Shown here piece by piece: positions 45,011 to 55,583 of a stretch of 64,000 bases of DNA. How positions within the stretch are numbered: the first letter of the stretch is position 1; each line of letters begins with the position of its first letter. Source of the DNA: CAVSRC01 sp963798195 (GTDB lineage Bacteria > Pseudomonadota > Alphaproteobacteria > Rhizobiales > Kaistiaceae); contig CAWCSF010000010.1 of the NCBI GenBank assembly GCA_963798195.1, forward strand, positions 1,178,001 through 1,242,000. Reading direction: 5' to 3'. The translations under genes were made by a program, and so were the position numbers. The notes under the pieces are model-generated. The model was not told where the DNA came from. It saw only the letters and a list, made by a program, of their open reading frames with translations, and did not search any database.

Positions 45011-46188
45011 AAATCACCCGCGTGAAGGCGATTGCCGTCGCCGCGCCGCCTCACCGCAACTGGGTCTTCGTCAAGGTCGAGACCGACCAGCCTGGCCTTT
45101 ATGGCTGGGGCGAAGGGACTCTCGAGTGGAAGACGCGCGGCGTGATCGGCTGCGTTGAGGATTTCGAGCCGATCGTCGTCGGTCAGGACCCACGCAACGT
45201 CACCAAGATCGTCGAGTTGTTGAACAAGGCCGCCTTCTGGCCCCTCGGCGTCATCGGCCTGACGGCGCTCTCCGCAATCGAGCAGGCGTGCTGGGACATC
45301 AAGGCGAAGGATCTGGGCGTTCCGGTTTGGGATGCGCTCGGCGGCAAGGTGCGTGACCGCGTGCGCGTCTACACCCACCTTGGCGCAGGCGCGGTGAAGA
45401 TCGACCGCAAGAAAGGCGACATCGGCGCGTTCTGCGAGTCTGCCGCCGAACTGAAAGAGGCCGGCTACACCGCGTTCAAGACCGGCCCGGTGCCCTACAC
45501 GCACTACGACTACGACCTGGCATCGGTAAACCGCGCAGGCAAGCTGCTGGAGAGCCTGCGCGACACGGTCGGCGACTCCATTGACATCCTGCTCGACTTC
45601 CACGGCCGCCCGTCGTCGATCTGGGGCGCAATCGCCTATATCGACGCCGTGAGCCCGGCAAAGCCGATGTTCGTCGAGGAGCCCATCCAGCCGGGCGACC
45701 CGGTCGCGATGAAGATGATCGCCGACCGTGTGAACTGCCCGATCGCTACCGGCGAACGTCTCCTCACCCACAAGGAATACGAAGACCTCTGCAACATGAA
45801 GGCAGTCAACTACGTCCAGCCCGACCTTTGCCATTGCGGCGGCTTCACCGTCGGCAAGCAGATCGCGGCGACCGCGGCCGCCAACTACATCGGCGTCTGC
45901 CCACATAACCCCATGGGGCCGATCGCCGGCGCCGTCGGCCTGCATTTCGGCGCCGCGGTGCCCAACTTTGTCGTGCTGGAAGAGATAAGCGGATCGATCC
46001 CGTGGTTTTCGGAGGTGGTGTCCAAGTCGCCGATCAAGCGGGTCGACGGCTTCTGGGAAATCCCGACCGAGCCGGGCCTCGGCATCGATATCAATGAAGA
46101 GGTTGCTGCCAAGCATCCTTTCGAACAGGAAGTCATCGCCGGCCTCGAAGCTTTCGTCGCACGCGACGGAAGCATCGCGAACTGGTAG
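45007..46188 (+). CDS. Mandelate racemase/enolase-family sugar-acid dehydratase (galactonate-dehydratase-like)
   Basis: 393 aa enolase-superfamily enzyme. Mg ligands are Asp197 (LLDFHGRP), Glu224 (FVEEP) and Glu250 (ATGERL); candidate acid/base residues are His199 and His300 (CPHNPMGP). This D-x-H plus late-His layout is that of the DgoD/ManD dehydratase group rather than mandelate racemase. It should dehydrate an aldonate or aldarate to a 2-keto-3-deoxy acid. The exact sugar acid cannot be read from sequence. Translationally coupled (ATGA) to the transporter ATPase. Confidence 0.88.
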   Translation: MKITRVKAIAVAAPPHRNWVFVKVETDQPGLYGWGEGTLEWKTRGVIGCVEDFEPIVVGQDPRNVTKIVELLNKAAFWPLGVIGLTALSAIEQACWDIKAKDLGVPVWDALGGKVRDRVRVYTHLGAGAVKIDRKKGDIGAFCESAAELKEAGYTAFKTGPVPYTHYDYDLASVNRAGKLLESLRDTVGDSIDILLDFHGRPSSIWGAIAYIDAVSPAKPMFVEEPIQPGDPVAMKMIADRVNCPIATGERLLTHKEYEDLCNMKAVNYVQPDLCHCGGFTVGKQIAATAAANYIGVCPHNPMGPIAGAVGLHFGAAVPNFVVLEEISGSIPWFSEVVSKSPIKRVDGFWEIPTEPGLGIDINEEVAAKHPFEQEVIAGLEAFVARDGSIANW

Positions 46189-46194
46189 CAGCAG

Positions 46195-47022
46195 ATGGCC
46201 GACAGGACGACCGTCCTCATCACCGGAGCAACCGGCAACATTGGCCGCAAGGTCCGCGCCCATCTCGAGGCGGCGGGCGGCTATGACCTCCGCCTGCTTG
46301 ACGTGGACGCCAGAGGCGACGCGCAGGTGCAGGCCGCCGATCTCTCTGTCTATGACGAGGCTTGGGCGAAGGCGTTCGACGGCGTCGACACGGTGATCCA
46401 CGTTGCCGCCGATCCGAGCCCGTGGGCAGGCTGGGGCCGCATCCAGAAGCTCAACCTCGACCTGTTGTTTAATGTCATCGCGGCGGCGCAGCAGCACGGC
46501 GTGCGCCGCGTCGTCTTTGCGAGTTCGAACTACGTCGTGTCCGGCTACCGTTTCAAACCAAATCGGCTGACCGCGGACATGGAGCCGAATCCGATCAATC
46601 CTTACGGAGCCTCGAAGCTTGTCGGTGAGCGGCTCGGCAAGATGTTTTCCGAACGCTACGGCCTCTCCTTCATCGCCTTCCGCATCGGCGTCTGTCAGCG
46701 CAACCACGACAATCGCTTCGGCCCGTGGATTCCGTTCAGCGACTGGGGCCAGAAGATGTGGGTAAGCGATCGCGATCTCTGTGGCGCCTTTCGGTCGGCG
46801 ATCGATGACAAGGTGGTGAAATTCGGCGTTTACAATCTCGTCTCCAACAACCCCGGAATGCGGTGGGACCTCGAACCGCTGCGGCGCGATCTCGGGTTCG
46901 CACCGCAGGACGGCGAGCCGCAGCAACTGTCGCTCGCTCATCGCCTGCGCAATGCCTGGGCCTGGCTGCGTTACGAGGCACTCCCGTCTCTGGTGCAGGC
47001 GCTGCCGGGACGGAGGTGGTGA
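46195..47022 (+). CDS. NAD-dependent epimerase/dehydratase-family SDR, uronate-dehydrogenase-like
   Basis: 275 aa extended-type SDR. NAD motif TGATGNIGRKV at residues 10-20, catalytic Ser in FASSNYVVSGY, and YxxxK in NPYGASKLVGE. SSNYV and VRIGxC-like FRIGVCQRNHDNR resemble bacterial uronate dehydrogenases (Udh), which oxidise C1 of uronic acids to the aldaro-lactone. The adjacent lactonase and dehydratase fit that chemistry. An aldose dehydrogenase or epimerase role is an alternative. Starts 6 bp after the dehydratase stop. Confidence 0.85.
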   Translation: MADRTTVLITGATGNIGRKVRAHLEAAGGYDLRLLDVDARGDAQVQAADLSVYDEAWAKAFDGVDTVIHVAADPSPWAGWGRIQKLNLDLLFNVIAAAQQHGVRRVVFASSNYVVSGYRFKPNRLTADMEPNPINPYGASKLVGERLGKMFSERYGLSFIAFRIGVCQRNHDNRFGPWIPFSDWGQKMWVSDRDLCGAFRSAIDDKVVKFGVYNLVSNNPGMRWDLEPLRRDLGFAPQDGEPQQLSLAHRLRNAWAWLRYEALPSLVQALPGRRW

Positions 47023-47024
47023 GT

Positions 47025-47891
47025 GTGAAGATGAAAATCGAATGCGTGGTGGACGCTCATGCCCAGGTCGGCGAGGGGCCTGTCTGGGACGGAGCCGAAC
47101 AGATGTTGTGGTGGACCGACATCAACGGCCGCACCATGCACCGCTTCGATCCGAAAACTGGCAGTGATACCGTTTTTGAGGTGCCGTTCCGCGTCGGCTG
47201 CTTCGCGCTGCGCGAGAAAACCGGCTTCCTGCTTGCCGCCGAGCATGGCTTCTGGTTCTGGCAACCCGGCTCAGCGCCGGAGCACATTCTCGATGTCGAG
47301 GCCGACCGCCCGGACAACCGCATGAACGATGGCGGCTGCGACCGGCAGGGCCGTCTGTTCGCCTCCAGTATGAACCTCGCGGCCGACAAGAAGCCGACCG
47401 GCGCCTGCTGGCGTATGAATTCGGACTACTCGGTCGACAAGGTCGCCGACGGTCTTCACATCGGCAACGGTATCGCCTTTAGCCCGGCCGGCGACCGCTT
47501 CTATCTGGCCGATACCACGGCCGATACGGCATGGGTACACGACTACGACACGGCAAGCGGCCACATTGGCACCCGCCGCAACTTTGCCTCGACGGCGGAA
47601 CTGGCCGGCAAGCCCGACGGCGCCACGGTCGACGCGGAAGGCGGCTATTGGCTGGCTGGCGTGACGGGTGGACAGGTCTATCGCTTTTTGCCTGACGGCA
47701 CGCTCGACCTAACCATCGACATGCCGACCGCAAAGCCCACGAGACCGATGTTCGGCGGCAACCGCCTAGACGAACTCTACGTTACCTCTATCGGCTCGAA
47801 CCCGGCATCTGACGATCCCCTGGCCGGAGGCTTGTTCCGCGTAACCGGAACTGGCTTCACCGGATTGCCGGAAACACGCTTTCGAGGATAG
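47025..47891 (+). CDS. SMP-30/gluconolactonase-family lactonase
   Basis: 288 aa six-bladed propeller. The metal-ligand motifs are Glu in VGEGPVWD (residue 17), Asn in DNRMNDGGCD, Asn in IGNGIAFSP and Asp in GKPDGATVD. It should open the sugar lactone made by the preceding dehydrogenase. GTG at 47025 is chosen because GGAGG lies 8 nt before it; ATG at 47031 is an alternative two codons in. Last gene of the operon; no terminator was recognised in the 128 bp before tRNA-Pro. Confidence 0.9.
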   Translation: MKMKIECVVDAHAQVGEGPVWDGAEQMLWWTDINGRTMHRFDPKTGSDTVFEVPFRVGCFALREKTGFLLAAEHGFWFWQPGSAPEHILDVEADRPDNRMNDGGCDRQGRLFASSMNLAADKKPTGACWRMNSDYSVDKVADGLHIGNGIAFSPAGDRFYLADTTADTAWVHDYDTASGHIGTRRNFASTAELAGKPDGATVDAEGGYWLAGVTGGQVYRFLPDGTLDLTIDMPTAKPTRPMFGGNRLDELYVTSIGSNPASDDPLAGGLFRVTGTGFTGLPETRFRG

Positions 47892-48019
47892 ACGGTCGCT
47901 ATCTTCAAACACCGCACGCGAACCAACACGGCAGTCGCCATGCGTCCATAGTGGTCGGCCGGCCGGTGAACACGGCGCGATCGCTTGATCAGTTTCAGGA
48001 CCGCTCGGGCAGTAACTTC

Positions 48020-48096
<77 letters not shown>

Positions 48097-48175
48097 ACCG
48101 GGGCGGACTATATGGGCGCGGGCCCCGTGGTGCAACGCGGGATCGCCCATTTCGAAGGGCCAATTCCAGTCCCGC

Positions 48176-48718
48176 TCAGCGCGATTGGTCTAGCAAGCGC
48201 TTCAGTTCAAGCAGTTCGCTCAGCGTCGACTGCAGCCGGTCGCTTTCTTCGTCGGTCAGCTTGACCGTCGGGTCGGGATGACCGTGCCCGTTACCAATTG
48301 GGGCCGCCGCAGTTGAACGGAAATCTCTCGGGTCGAGCATTGGCTCGTCGAAATCCTCCGCTGCATCGTCCATCGAAAGTTCAGCTGCCTCGTCAACATC
48401 GTGGCCGTTGGTCTCGCGGCGACGGGGTGGCGCCAGACCTTCCAATTCGCCGCGGCCAGCCGCGATCGCGAACCTCGGGCCCTGTTCCTTGAGAATGCGC
48501 TGCACGCCACGGATGGTGTAGCCCTCGCCGTAGAGCAGTTGGCGGATCCCGCGCAAAAGATCCACGTCGTCGGGCCGATAGTAGCGCCGACCGCCACCTC
48601 GCTTCAGTGGCTTGATCTGGGCAAAGCGGGTCTCCCAAAAGCGCAGCACATGCTGCGGGAGGTTCAGTTCCGCCGCCACCTCACTGATCGTTCTGAATGC
48701 GTCTGGCCCCTTGGACAC
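48176..48718 (-). CDS. MerR-family transcriptional regulator
   Basis: 180 aa. The N-terminal HTH reads DAFRTISEVAAELNLPQHVLRFWETRF, then KRGGGRRYYRPDDVDLLRGI and the recognition wing LYGEGYTIRGVQRILKEQG. The C-terminal half is acidic and low-complexity, ending in a helix (RLQSTLSELLELKRLLDQS), with no metal-binding Cys set. GTG at 48718 gives the usual N-terminal length for this family; an ATG at 48739 is possible. Its position after ihfA is conserved in Hyphomicrobiales. Targets unknown. Confidence 0.9.
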   Translation of the reverse strand: MSKGPDAFRTISEVAAELNLPQHVLRFWETRFAQIKPLKRGGGRRYYRPDDVDLLRGIRQLLYGEGYTIRGVQRILKEQGPRFAIAAGRGELEGLAPPRRRETNGHDVDEAAELSMDDAAEDFDEPMLDPRDFRSTAAAPIGNGHGHPDPTVKLTDEESDRLQSTLSELLELKRLLDQSR

Positions 48719-48758
48719 TGTCCATCCACCGCATCGCACCCGCCGCGGGCACGGTCAT

Positions 48759-49088
48759 TCACCTGTCGCCGTCCTCCCGGCCATCGCCGTTGATCAGCGC
48801 CTGATTGATCCTTTGCTTGAGCACATTGCTCGGCTTGAACACCATCACTCTGCGCGGTGAGATCGGCACTTCTTCGCCGGTCTTCGGGTTGCGCCCCACG
48901 CGCTCTCCCTTGCTGCGCACTATAAACGAACCGAATGATGACAATTTTACGGGTTCACCGGCCACAATGCGATTGCTGATCTCATCCAGCACGAGTTCGA
49001 CGAGATCAGCCGACTCCGTACGCGAGAGACCTACCGCCTGGTAGACAGCCTCGCACAAGTCGGCTCGCGTCACCGTCTTCCCTGCCAT
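48759..49088 (-). CDS. ihfA: Integration host factor subunit alpha
   Basis: 109 aa HU/IHF family. TRADLCEAVYQAVGLS opens the dimerisation helices; KLSSFGSFIVRSKGERVGRNPKTGE covers the body and the DNA-inserting arm, with the arm-tip Pro in GEEVPISPRRVMVFKPS. It bends DNA at specific sites with IhfB, which is not in the window. A well-spaced promoter (49153-49181) precedes it, so it can be expressed independently of fabH. Confidence 0.96.
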   Translation of the reverse strand: MAGKTVTRADLCEAVYQAVGLSRTESADLVELVLDEISNRIVAGEPVKLSSFGSFIVRSKGERVGRNPKTGEEVPISPRRVMVFKPSNVLKQRINQALINGDGREDGDR

Positions 49089-49152
49089 TGCTTTAATTTT
49101 TCCCCGGGAGAGACGCCGCTATCGCGGAATTCACGTCATCAAACAATACGAT

Positions 49153-49181
49153 AGCCTATGCTGTCGGCATTTCGGAATCAA
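49153..49181 (-). promoter_or_regulatory. Sigma-70-type promoter of ihfA
   Basis: On the minus strand TTGATT (49181-49176) and TAGGCT (49158-49153) are separated by 17 nt, placing a start near 49146, about 58 nt before the ihfA ATG. Confidence 0.5.
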
Positions 49182-49204
49182 CTCTCGCGCGCGCGAACTC
49201 GCGT

Positions 49205-49226
49205 CCATTTCGCTGTTGCGAAATGG
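49205..49226. repeat. Hairpin downstream of fabH
   Basis: CCATTTCGC (49205-49213) and GCGAAATGG (49218-49226) form a perfect 9-bp stem with a TGTT loop, 7 bp past the fabH stop. There is no U-tract; it may act as an mRNA 3' end or a Rho-assisted stop before the ihfA promoter. Confidence 0.5.
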
Positions 49227-49233
49227 CATCGCC

Positions 49234-50211
49234 TCACCAACGCAGAATGGCCGATCCCCAAGTGAATCCTCCGCCCATGGATTCAAGCAGCAGCAGGTCG
49301 CCGCGCTTTATGCGTCCGTCTTCGCTTGCCACCGACAGCGCCAGCGGAATCGAAGCAGCCGAGGTGTTGCCATGCAGGACGACCGTCTTCACGACCTTCT
49401 CGTCGGGGATGCCGAACTTCTTCGCACTGCCGTCGATGATGCGGATGTTCGCCTGGTGCGGTACGAACCAGTCTATGTCGCCCGGTGTAAAGCCGGTCGC
49501 CTTGAAGGCGTCGTCCATCACATCCCCAATAGCGCTGATGGCGTATTTGAAAACTTCCCGCCCCTCCATCCGGAGATGGCCGACGGTGCCGGTCGACGAT
49601 GGGCCGCCATCAACGTAAAGCTTCTCCTTATGCCGACCATCGGACCGCAAATGCGCAGTCAGCAGCCCACGGTCCCTGGTGTCACCCGACTGCTCTTCCG
49701 CGCTCAGCACAATCGCTCCGGCGCCGTCGCCAAACAGCACACAGGTCGAGCGATCGGTCCAGTCGAGCAGGCGCGAGAAAGTCTCTGCGCCAATGACTAG
49801 CGCCTTGGCCGCATGGCCACTCCGCATCAGAGCGTCCGCCGTGGTCAGCGCATAGACGAAACCGGAACAAACCGCCTGCACATCGAAAGCGGCCCCGCGC
49901 GTCATGCCGAGCTTCTCCTGCACGGTCACGGCCGCCGCCGGGAAAGTGTTGTCCGGGGTGGAGGTTGCCAGCACGATCAGGTCGATATCGTCTGGCCCAA
50001 GACCGGCGGAATCAAGCGCCTTGCGCGCCGCCGCAACCGCTAGGTCCGAGGTCAACTCACCGTCCGCCGCCACGTGGCGCTCAGCGATGCCTGTACGCTG
50101 CCGGATCCATGCATCGGTGGTATCGACGATCTTGGTCAGATCGTCATTGGTGAGAACCTTTTCGGGCAAATAGCCACCGACACCGACAACTACAGAACGC
50201 ACTAAACTCAC
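49234..50211 (-). CDS. fabH: Beta-ketoacyl-ACP synthase III
   Basis: 325 aa thiolase fold. Catalytic triad motifs: Cys in VQAVCSGFVY, His in VPHQANIRI and Asn in HGNTSAASIP; GGGFTWGSAILRW is the usual C-terminus. It condenses acetyl-CoA with malonyl-ACP to start fatty-acid synthesis. The start overlaps the plsX stop by 4 bp, so the two are coupled. Confidence 0.97.
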   Translation of the reverse strand: MSLVRSVVVGVGGYLPEKVLTNDDLTKIVDTTDAWIRQRTGIAERHVAADGELTSDLAVAAARKALDSAGLGPDDIDLIVLATSTPDNTFPAAAVTVQEKLGMTRGAAFDVQAVCSGFVYALTTADALMRSGHAAKALVIGAETFSRLLDWTDRSTCVLFGDGAGAIVLSAEEQSGDTRDRGLLTAHLRSDGRHKEKLYVDGGPSSTGTVGHLRMEGREVFKYAISAIGDVMDDAFKATGFTPGDIDWFVPHQANIRIIDGSAKKFGIPDEKVVKTVVLHGNTSAASIPLALSVASEDGRIKRGDLLLLESMGGGFTWGSAILRW

Positions 50212-51269
50212 ATCGCACCCGTGTTCGCCACCTTGTCGGCCTCGCTGACGGCAACTGCCCGCCTGTGTGCAGACAGATCCTCGTTGATCTTCGCCACAAT
50301 GCCGTTTCGCGCCATGCTGTAGCCGATTTCGATCGCCGCCGCGAAGCCTTCCGCGTCGGTGCCACCGTGGCTCTTGATCACCAGCCCGCCGAGGCCGAGG
50401 AAAGTGCCGCCATTCGCCCGCCGCGGATCGAGTTTCGTGCGAAGCTGCTCGAACGCCCCACGCGCGAAGAAATAGCCGACCCGAGCCGCCAGCGTGGCGC
50501 CCATCGCTTCGCGCAAGTAGGTAGCAATTTGCCGGGCCGTACCCTCAGCCGTCTTTAGCGCAATATTGCCCGTGAAACCCTCGGTCACGACCACATCCGT
50601 CGTCCCGCGACCGATGTCGTCGCCCTCGACGAAGCCATAGTAATCCAGGTTTGGCAGATCGGCTTCCTTCAGCATCTGCCCAGCGAGACGAATATCCTCC
50701 AGCCCCTTCACCTCCTCGACACCGATGTTGAGAAGGCCCACCGTCGGCCGCTCCTTGCCGAACAGCGAGCGAGCCATGGCTGCGCCCATCAGGGCATATT
50801 CGAAGAGTTGTTCCGCGTCCGCACCAATCGTGGCGCCGCAGTCGAGTACCACCGCCTCACCCTTGAGGGTCGGCCAGATGCCCGCGATCGCCGGTCGGTC
50901 GATCGCGCCGCGCAATACGAACTGCGACATCGCCATCAGCGCGCCGGTATTGCCGGCTGAGACTGCGAAATCGGCACCTTGCTTTACGGCCTCGATCGCG
51001 CGCCACATGCTGGACTTGCCGCGCCCACGCCGGAGAGCCTGGCTGGGCTTGTCCTCCATACGTATAGCGACTTCACAGTGCTCGAAAACCGATGCCGCCT
51101 TCAACCGCTCGTGCCGATCCAGCACCGGCCGCACGACCGCTTCGTCGCCGAACAGCCGAAAACGCAACTCGGGTCGTCGTGAAAGCATGAGTTCGGCGCC
51201 GGGAATAACAACTTCCGCGCCCTTGTCGCCACCCATGACATCGAGCGATGCCGTGATCGTCGCCGCCAT
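50208..51269 (-). CDS. plsX: Phosphate acyltransferase PlsX
   Basis: 353 aa. N-terminal LDVMGGDKGAEVVIPG and central VSAGNTGALMAMSQFVLR are PlsX hallmarks, with TEGFTGNIALKTAEG near the active site. It makes acyl-phosphate from acyl-ACP for phospholipid synthesis at the membrane surface. Followed by fabH with ATGA overlap; rpmF, which separates YceD and plsX in many bacteria, is absent from the 130-bp gap here. Confidence 0.97.
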   Translation of the reverse strand: MAATITASLDVMGGDKGAEVVIPGAELMLSRRPELRFRLFGDEAVVRPVLDRHERLKAASVFEHCEVAIRMEDKPSQALRRGRGKSSMWRAIEAVKQGADFAVSAGNTGALMAMSQFVLRGAIDRPAIAGIWPTLKGEAVVLDCGATIGADAEQLFEYALMGAAMARSLFGKERPTVGLLNIGVEEVKGLEDIRLAGQMLKEADLPNLDYYGFVEGDDIGRGTTDVVVTEGFTGNIALKTAEGTARQIATYLREAMGATLAARVGYFFARGAFEQLRTKLDPRRANGGTFLGLGGLVIKSHGGTDAEGFAAAIEIGYSMARNGIVAKINEDLSAHRRAVAVSEADKVANTGAM

Positions 51270-51353
51270 CCGGTCCCTGCACTTCTAGTCGGGGAACCTC
51301 CGCGGCCCAGCCCCCGCTCGCCGCCCCGACGCAAAAAGAGGGCAGACATTACA

Positions 51354-51367
51354 GGCTTCCGGAAGCC
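51354..51367. repeat. Perfect 14-bp palindrome between YceD gene and plsX
   Basis: GGCTTCCGGAAGCC lies about 30 bp after the YceD stop and 85 bp before the plsX start. Possible operator or RNA element; without a loop it is a poor terminator. Confidence 0.4.
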
Positions 51368-51399
51368 AGACAAAGGGCCAGAAACCACAATCGAGGGCC

Positions 51400-51951
51400 T
51401 CAGCCGCCGCCCTTCAGCCGGTCTCGCAGCACCGCAAACGGCGATTCCCGACCAGTTTGCGCTCCATCGGCGACAACATCCGCCGGCAACGCCGCATCGG
51501 GTGCGCGTGGATAGGGGTCAATCGCCAGAACGAAAATCTCTTCGACCAGCGCCCCAAGATCGATCGTAGTGCCATCGATTACCTCCGGGGGGTCTGGAAG
51601 GCCTGGGTCGATGACGACTTCCTTGCCGGCCTTGGCTGGTCGCGGCGCTTCGGGCGAGTCGGGCGGCACGAAGCGCACCGAGAAAGGCTCGTCGATATGC
51701 TGCGCAACCGGTTCGAGGCTAACCACACACTCCTGAACGATATCCGCAACAACCCGCCCCTCCGCGATAATCGCGCCGCGCCCATCGGCAGTCAGCGTTA
51801 TCTCGCCGGACAGAGCATTGACCGCCACGACTTCATAGGCATCCGCCAGCGCCGCCTTCTCATCATCGCTGGCCACCACATCCACGGCGAGGCCAGCATC
51901 GGGGAGATGCGCGGCCTCGGTCCTGCGGGAAAGAATTGGCTTGTCGATCAT
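51400..51951 (-). CDS. DUF177 protein (YceD family)
   Basis: 183 aa. The family core is visible at VVADIVQECVVSLEPVAQHI, which contains the conserved C-V-x-x-L-x-P segment, and FVLAIDPYPRAPDA near the C-terminus. In other bacteria YceD is linked to 23S rRNA accumulation; the mechanism is unclear. The ATG at 51951 overlaps the preceding gene's stop by 4 bp. Confidence 0.88.
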   Translation of the reverse strand: MIDKPILSRRTEAAHLPDAGLAVDVVASDDEKAALADAYEVVAVNALSGEITLTADGRGAIIAEGRVVADIVQECVVSLEPVAQHIDEPFSVRFVPPDSPEAPRPAKAGKEVVIDPGLPDPPEVIDGTTIDLGALVEEIFVLAIDPYPRAPDAALPADVVADGAQTGRESPFAVLRDRLKGGG

Positions 51952-52496
51952 TTGAGCACCTCGGCAAGGCCCACGGGATCTGGAAAAGCAAGCTCCCCCT
52001 TCACCAGTTTCTCCCACGGCGTCGCGGCGAGCCATTGCTGGGTCGCAATCGCGTAGTTCGCCAGCCGCGCGGCATCCGCCGACAACTCCGCGCCAACGAA
52101 AACATTGCGCTCAAGTGCCGCGGCAAGTCCCGTCGCGTCCATGGCGCTGCGGCCATAGGCATCGGCCCGGCCGTAGAAGCTTTCGCCCAGTGCCTTCATC
52201 CGTTTGGGTACCGCGAGATCGCTAAATCCCAGTTCGCGCAGCGACTGGTCCATGTCGCTGCAGAAATGATCGAACATCCGCTGGCCAAGGTCCCTGCCCG
52301 GCTCGCCCTCACGTTTCAGCCGCTCAAGCACCAGCACCGCGTGCAGCACCACCATCTCAAATCGGCCGGTAACCGAATCGGGTACGCCCAGAACCGCGTA
52401 GAAGACGGGCTGGCGTGCCTGCGCCACCACAGCGCCATACACGGCCGCGGCCATGGCATCGGCGGCACGATCGGAGCGAAAAAGGCGGTTCAGCAA
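51948..52496 (-). CDS. Ubiquinol-cytochrome c chaperone family protein (CBP3-like)
   Basis: 182 aa mostly helical protein. The family's central segment is present (GRFEMVVLHAVLVLERLKRE; FDHFCSDMDQSLRELGFSDLAVPKRMK). Mitochondrial homologues assist cytochrome b synthesis and bc1 assembly; the bacterial role is inferred by homology. Cotranscribed with the YceD gene (ATGA overlap) and divergent from bamE. Confidence 0.88.
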   Translation of the reverse strand: MLNRLFRSDRAADAMAAAVYGAVVAQARQPVFYAVLGVPDSVTGRFEMVVLHAVLVLERLKREGEPGRDLGQRMFDHFCSDMDQSLRELGFSDLAVPKRMKALGESFYGRADAYGRSAMDATGLAAALERNVFVGAELSADAARLANYAIATQQWLAATPWEKLVKGELAFPDPVGLAEVLK

Positions 52497-52603
52497 GGTG
52501 CATTCCTCGGTTTCGGACCCGTCACAGCGTCAGCGCGGCAGGCTAACATTGCAAGCGCGCGCCGGGCACGCTACGCCATTGCCCCGGAGATGGACCACGT
52601 TTC

Positions 52604-52649
52604 CGACACGATCATGCTTAAGCCTTTGATCGTGCGAGTGATCGTGTCG
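52604..52649. repeat. Inverted repeat in the bamE upstream region
   Basis: CGACACGATCA (52604-52614) and TGATCGTGTCG (52639-52649) are perfect 11-bp inverted arms around 24 bp. On the minus strand the left arm reads AAGCATGATCGTGTCGGAAA, which resembles the dispersed AAGCATGATC-type palindromic elements common in Rhizobiales intergenic DNA. Only one copy was noticed here. Confidence 0.5.
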
Positions 52650-52694
52650 CGGGTGTGGGACGTTCCACGCGACGGAATGACGGGATAGGACTGA

Positions 52695-53222
52695 ATGAGC
52701 AAGGCTCGGTACAGGCAAGAGGCTTCCTCTCCTGATTTAAGGCGCACGCAGCGACGGGCCTTTTCAGCTGTCGCCGCGCTTGCAGCCCTCGCGATGGCAG
52801 GCTGCGCGGCCCAGGGCGGTGGCGGACCGGGTGTTTTCGCCGGCATCTCCGAGACCACGCAGCATGGTTATGTAGTGTCGCCAATCGCGCTGGAACAGGT
52901 TCCGGTCGGCTCCAGCAAGGACCAGGTGCTGATCGCGCTTGGCTCTCCTTCGACCACGGCAAATTACGGCAACGATGTTTTCTATTACATCAGCCAGACC
53001 CGCCAGCGCGCGGCCGCGTTCATGCCCGACAAGGTCATCGACCAGCGCATCGTCGCGGTCTATTTCGACAAGAAGGACCAAGTCGAGCGGATCGCGAACT
53101 ACGGCCTTCAGGATGGCAAGGTCTTCGACTTCATCTCGCGGACCACACCAACCGGCGGATCTGATCAGAGCTTCCTGCAGCAGGTGCTCTCCGGCGTCGT
53201 CGGATTCGGCGTACCGCGCTAG
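52695..53222 (+). CDS. bamE: Outer-membrane assembly lipoprotein BamE (SmpA/OmlA)
   Basis: 175 aa. The lipobox LAMAGC (Cys at about residue 36) is preceded by a basic N-terminus. The SmpA/OmlA fold is shown by GYVVSPIALEQVPVGSSKDQVLIALGSPS and VAVYFDKKDQVERIANYGL. A subunit of the BAM complex that inserts barrels such as the Omp at 23378. It ends at a strong terminator shared with convergent hppA. Confidence 0.93.
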   Translation: MSKARYRQEASSPDLRRTQRRAFSAVAALAALAMAGCAAQGGGGPGVFAGISETTQHGYVVSPIALEQVPVGSSKDQVLIALGSPSTTANYGNDVFYYISQTRQRAAAFMPDKVIDQRIVAVYFDKKDQVERIANYGLQDGKVFDFISRTTPTGGSDQSFLQQVLSGVVGFGVPR

Positions 53223-53241
53223 CGCGAGCCCCATCCCGATA

Positions 53242-53278
53242 AAAAAGCCCCCGCGGAGCACATCCGCGGGGGCTTTTT
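53242..53278. terminator. Bidirectional Rho-independent terminator, bamE/hppA
   Basis: A 16-bp perfect stem (53242-53257 with 53263-53278) around a 5-nt loop, with GCCCCCGCGGA-type arms. Flanking A and T tracts make it usable from both convergent genes. Confidence 0.93.
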
Positions 53279-53293
53279 CGTTTTTCGGTAGTG

Positions 53294-55402
<2,109 letters not shown>

Positions 55403-55469
55403 GGGTCTTTTCCCTCCATCCGCCGGACCGGCAAGCGCTCTCGCACCCCAAACCAGCTAGAATCACGTG

Positions 55470-55500
55470 AAAAAGGCCGCAGAATTCGCCCCGGCGGCCT
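55470..55500 (-). terminator. Rho-independent terminator of the MFS gene
   Basis: Minus strand, 84 bp past the stop: AGGCCGC and GCGGCCT (55494-55500 with 55474-55480) form a perfect 7-bp stem with a 13-nt loop, followed by a run of T. A further 7-bp inverted repeat (ACAGGCC/GGCCTGT, 55504-55525) lies just upstream. Confidence 0.65.
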
Positions 55501-55583
55501 CAGAACAGGCCGTGGGTATGGCCTGTCATGAAACGGCCGTCAAGCCGCCTCGGCCTGGTCGCGGAGGCAGGCTGCAAACGGCC

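Noticed and set aside
44623..46941. 772-residue open frame on the minus strand across the dehydratase and SDR
   Set aside because: It is antisense to three well-identified genes, with biased composition and no domain; produced by codon bias.
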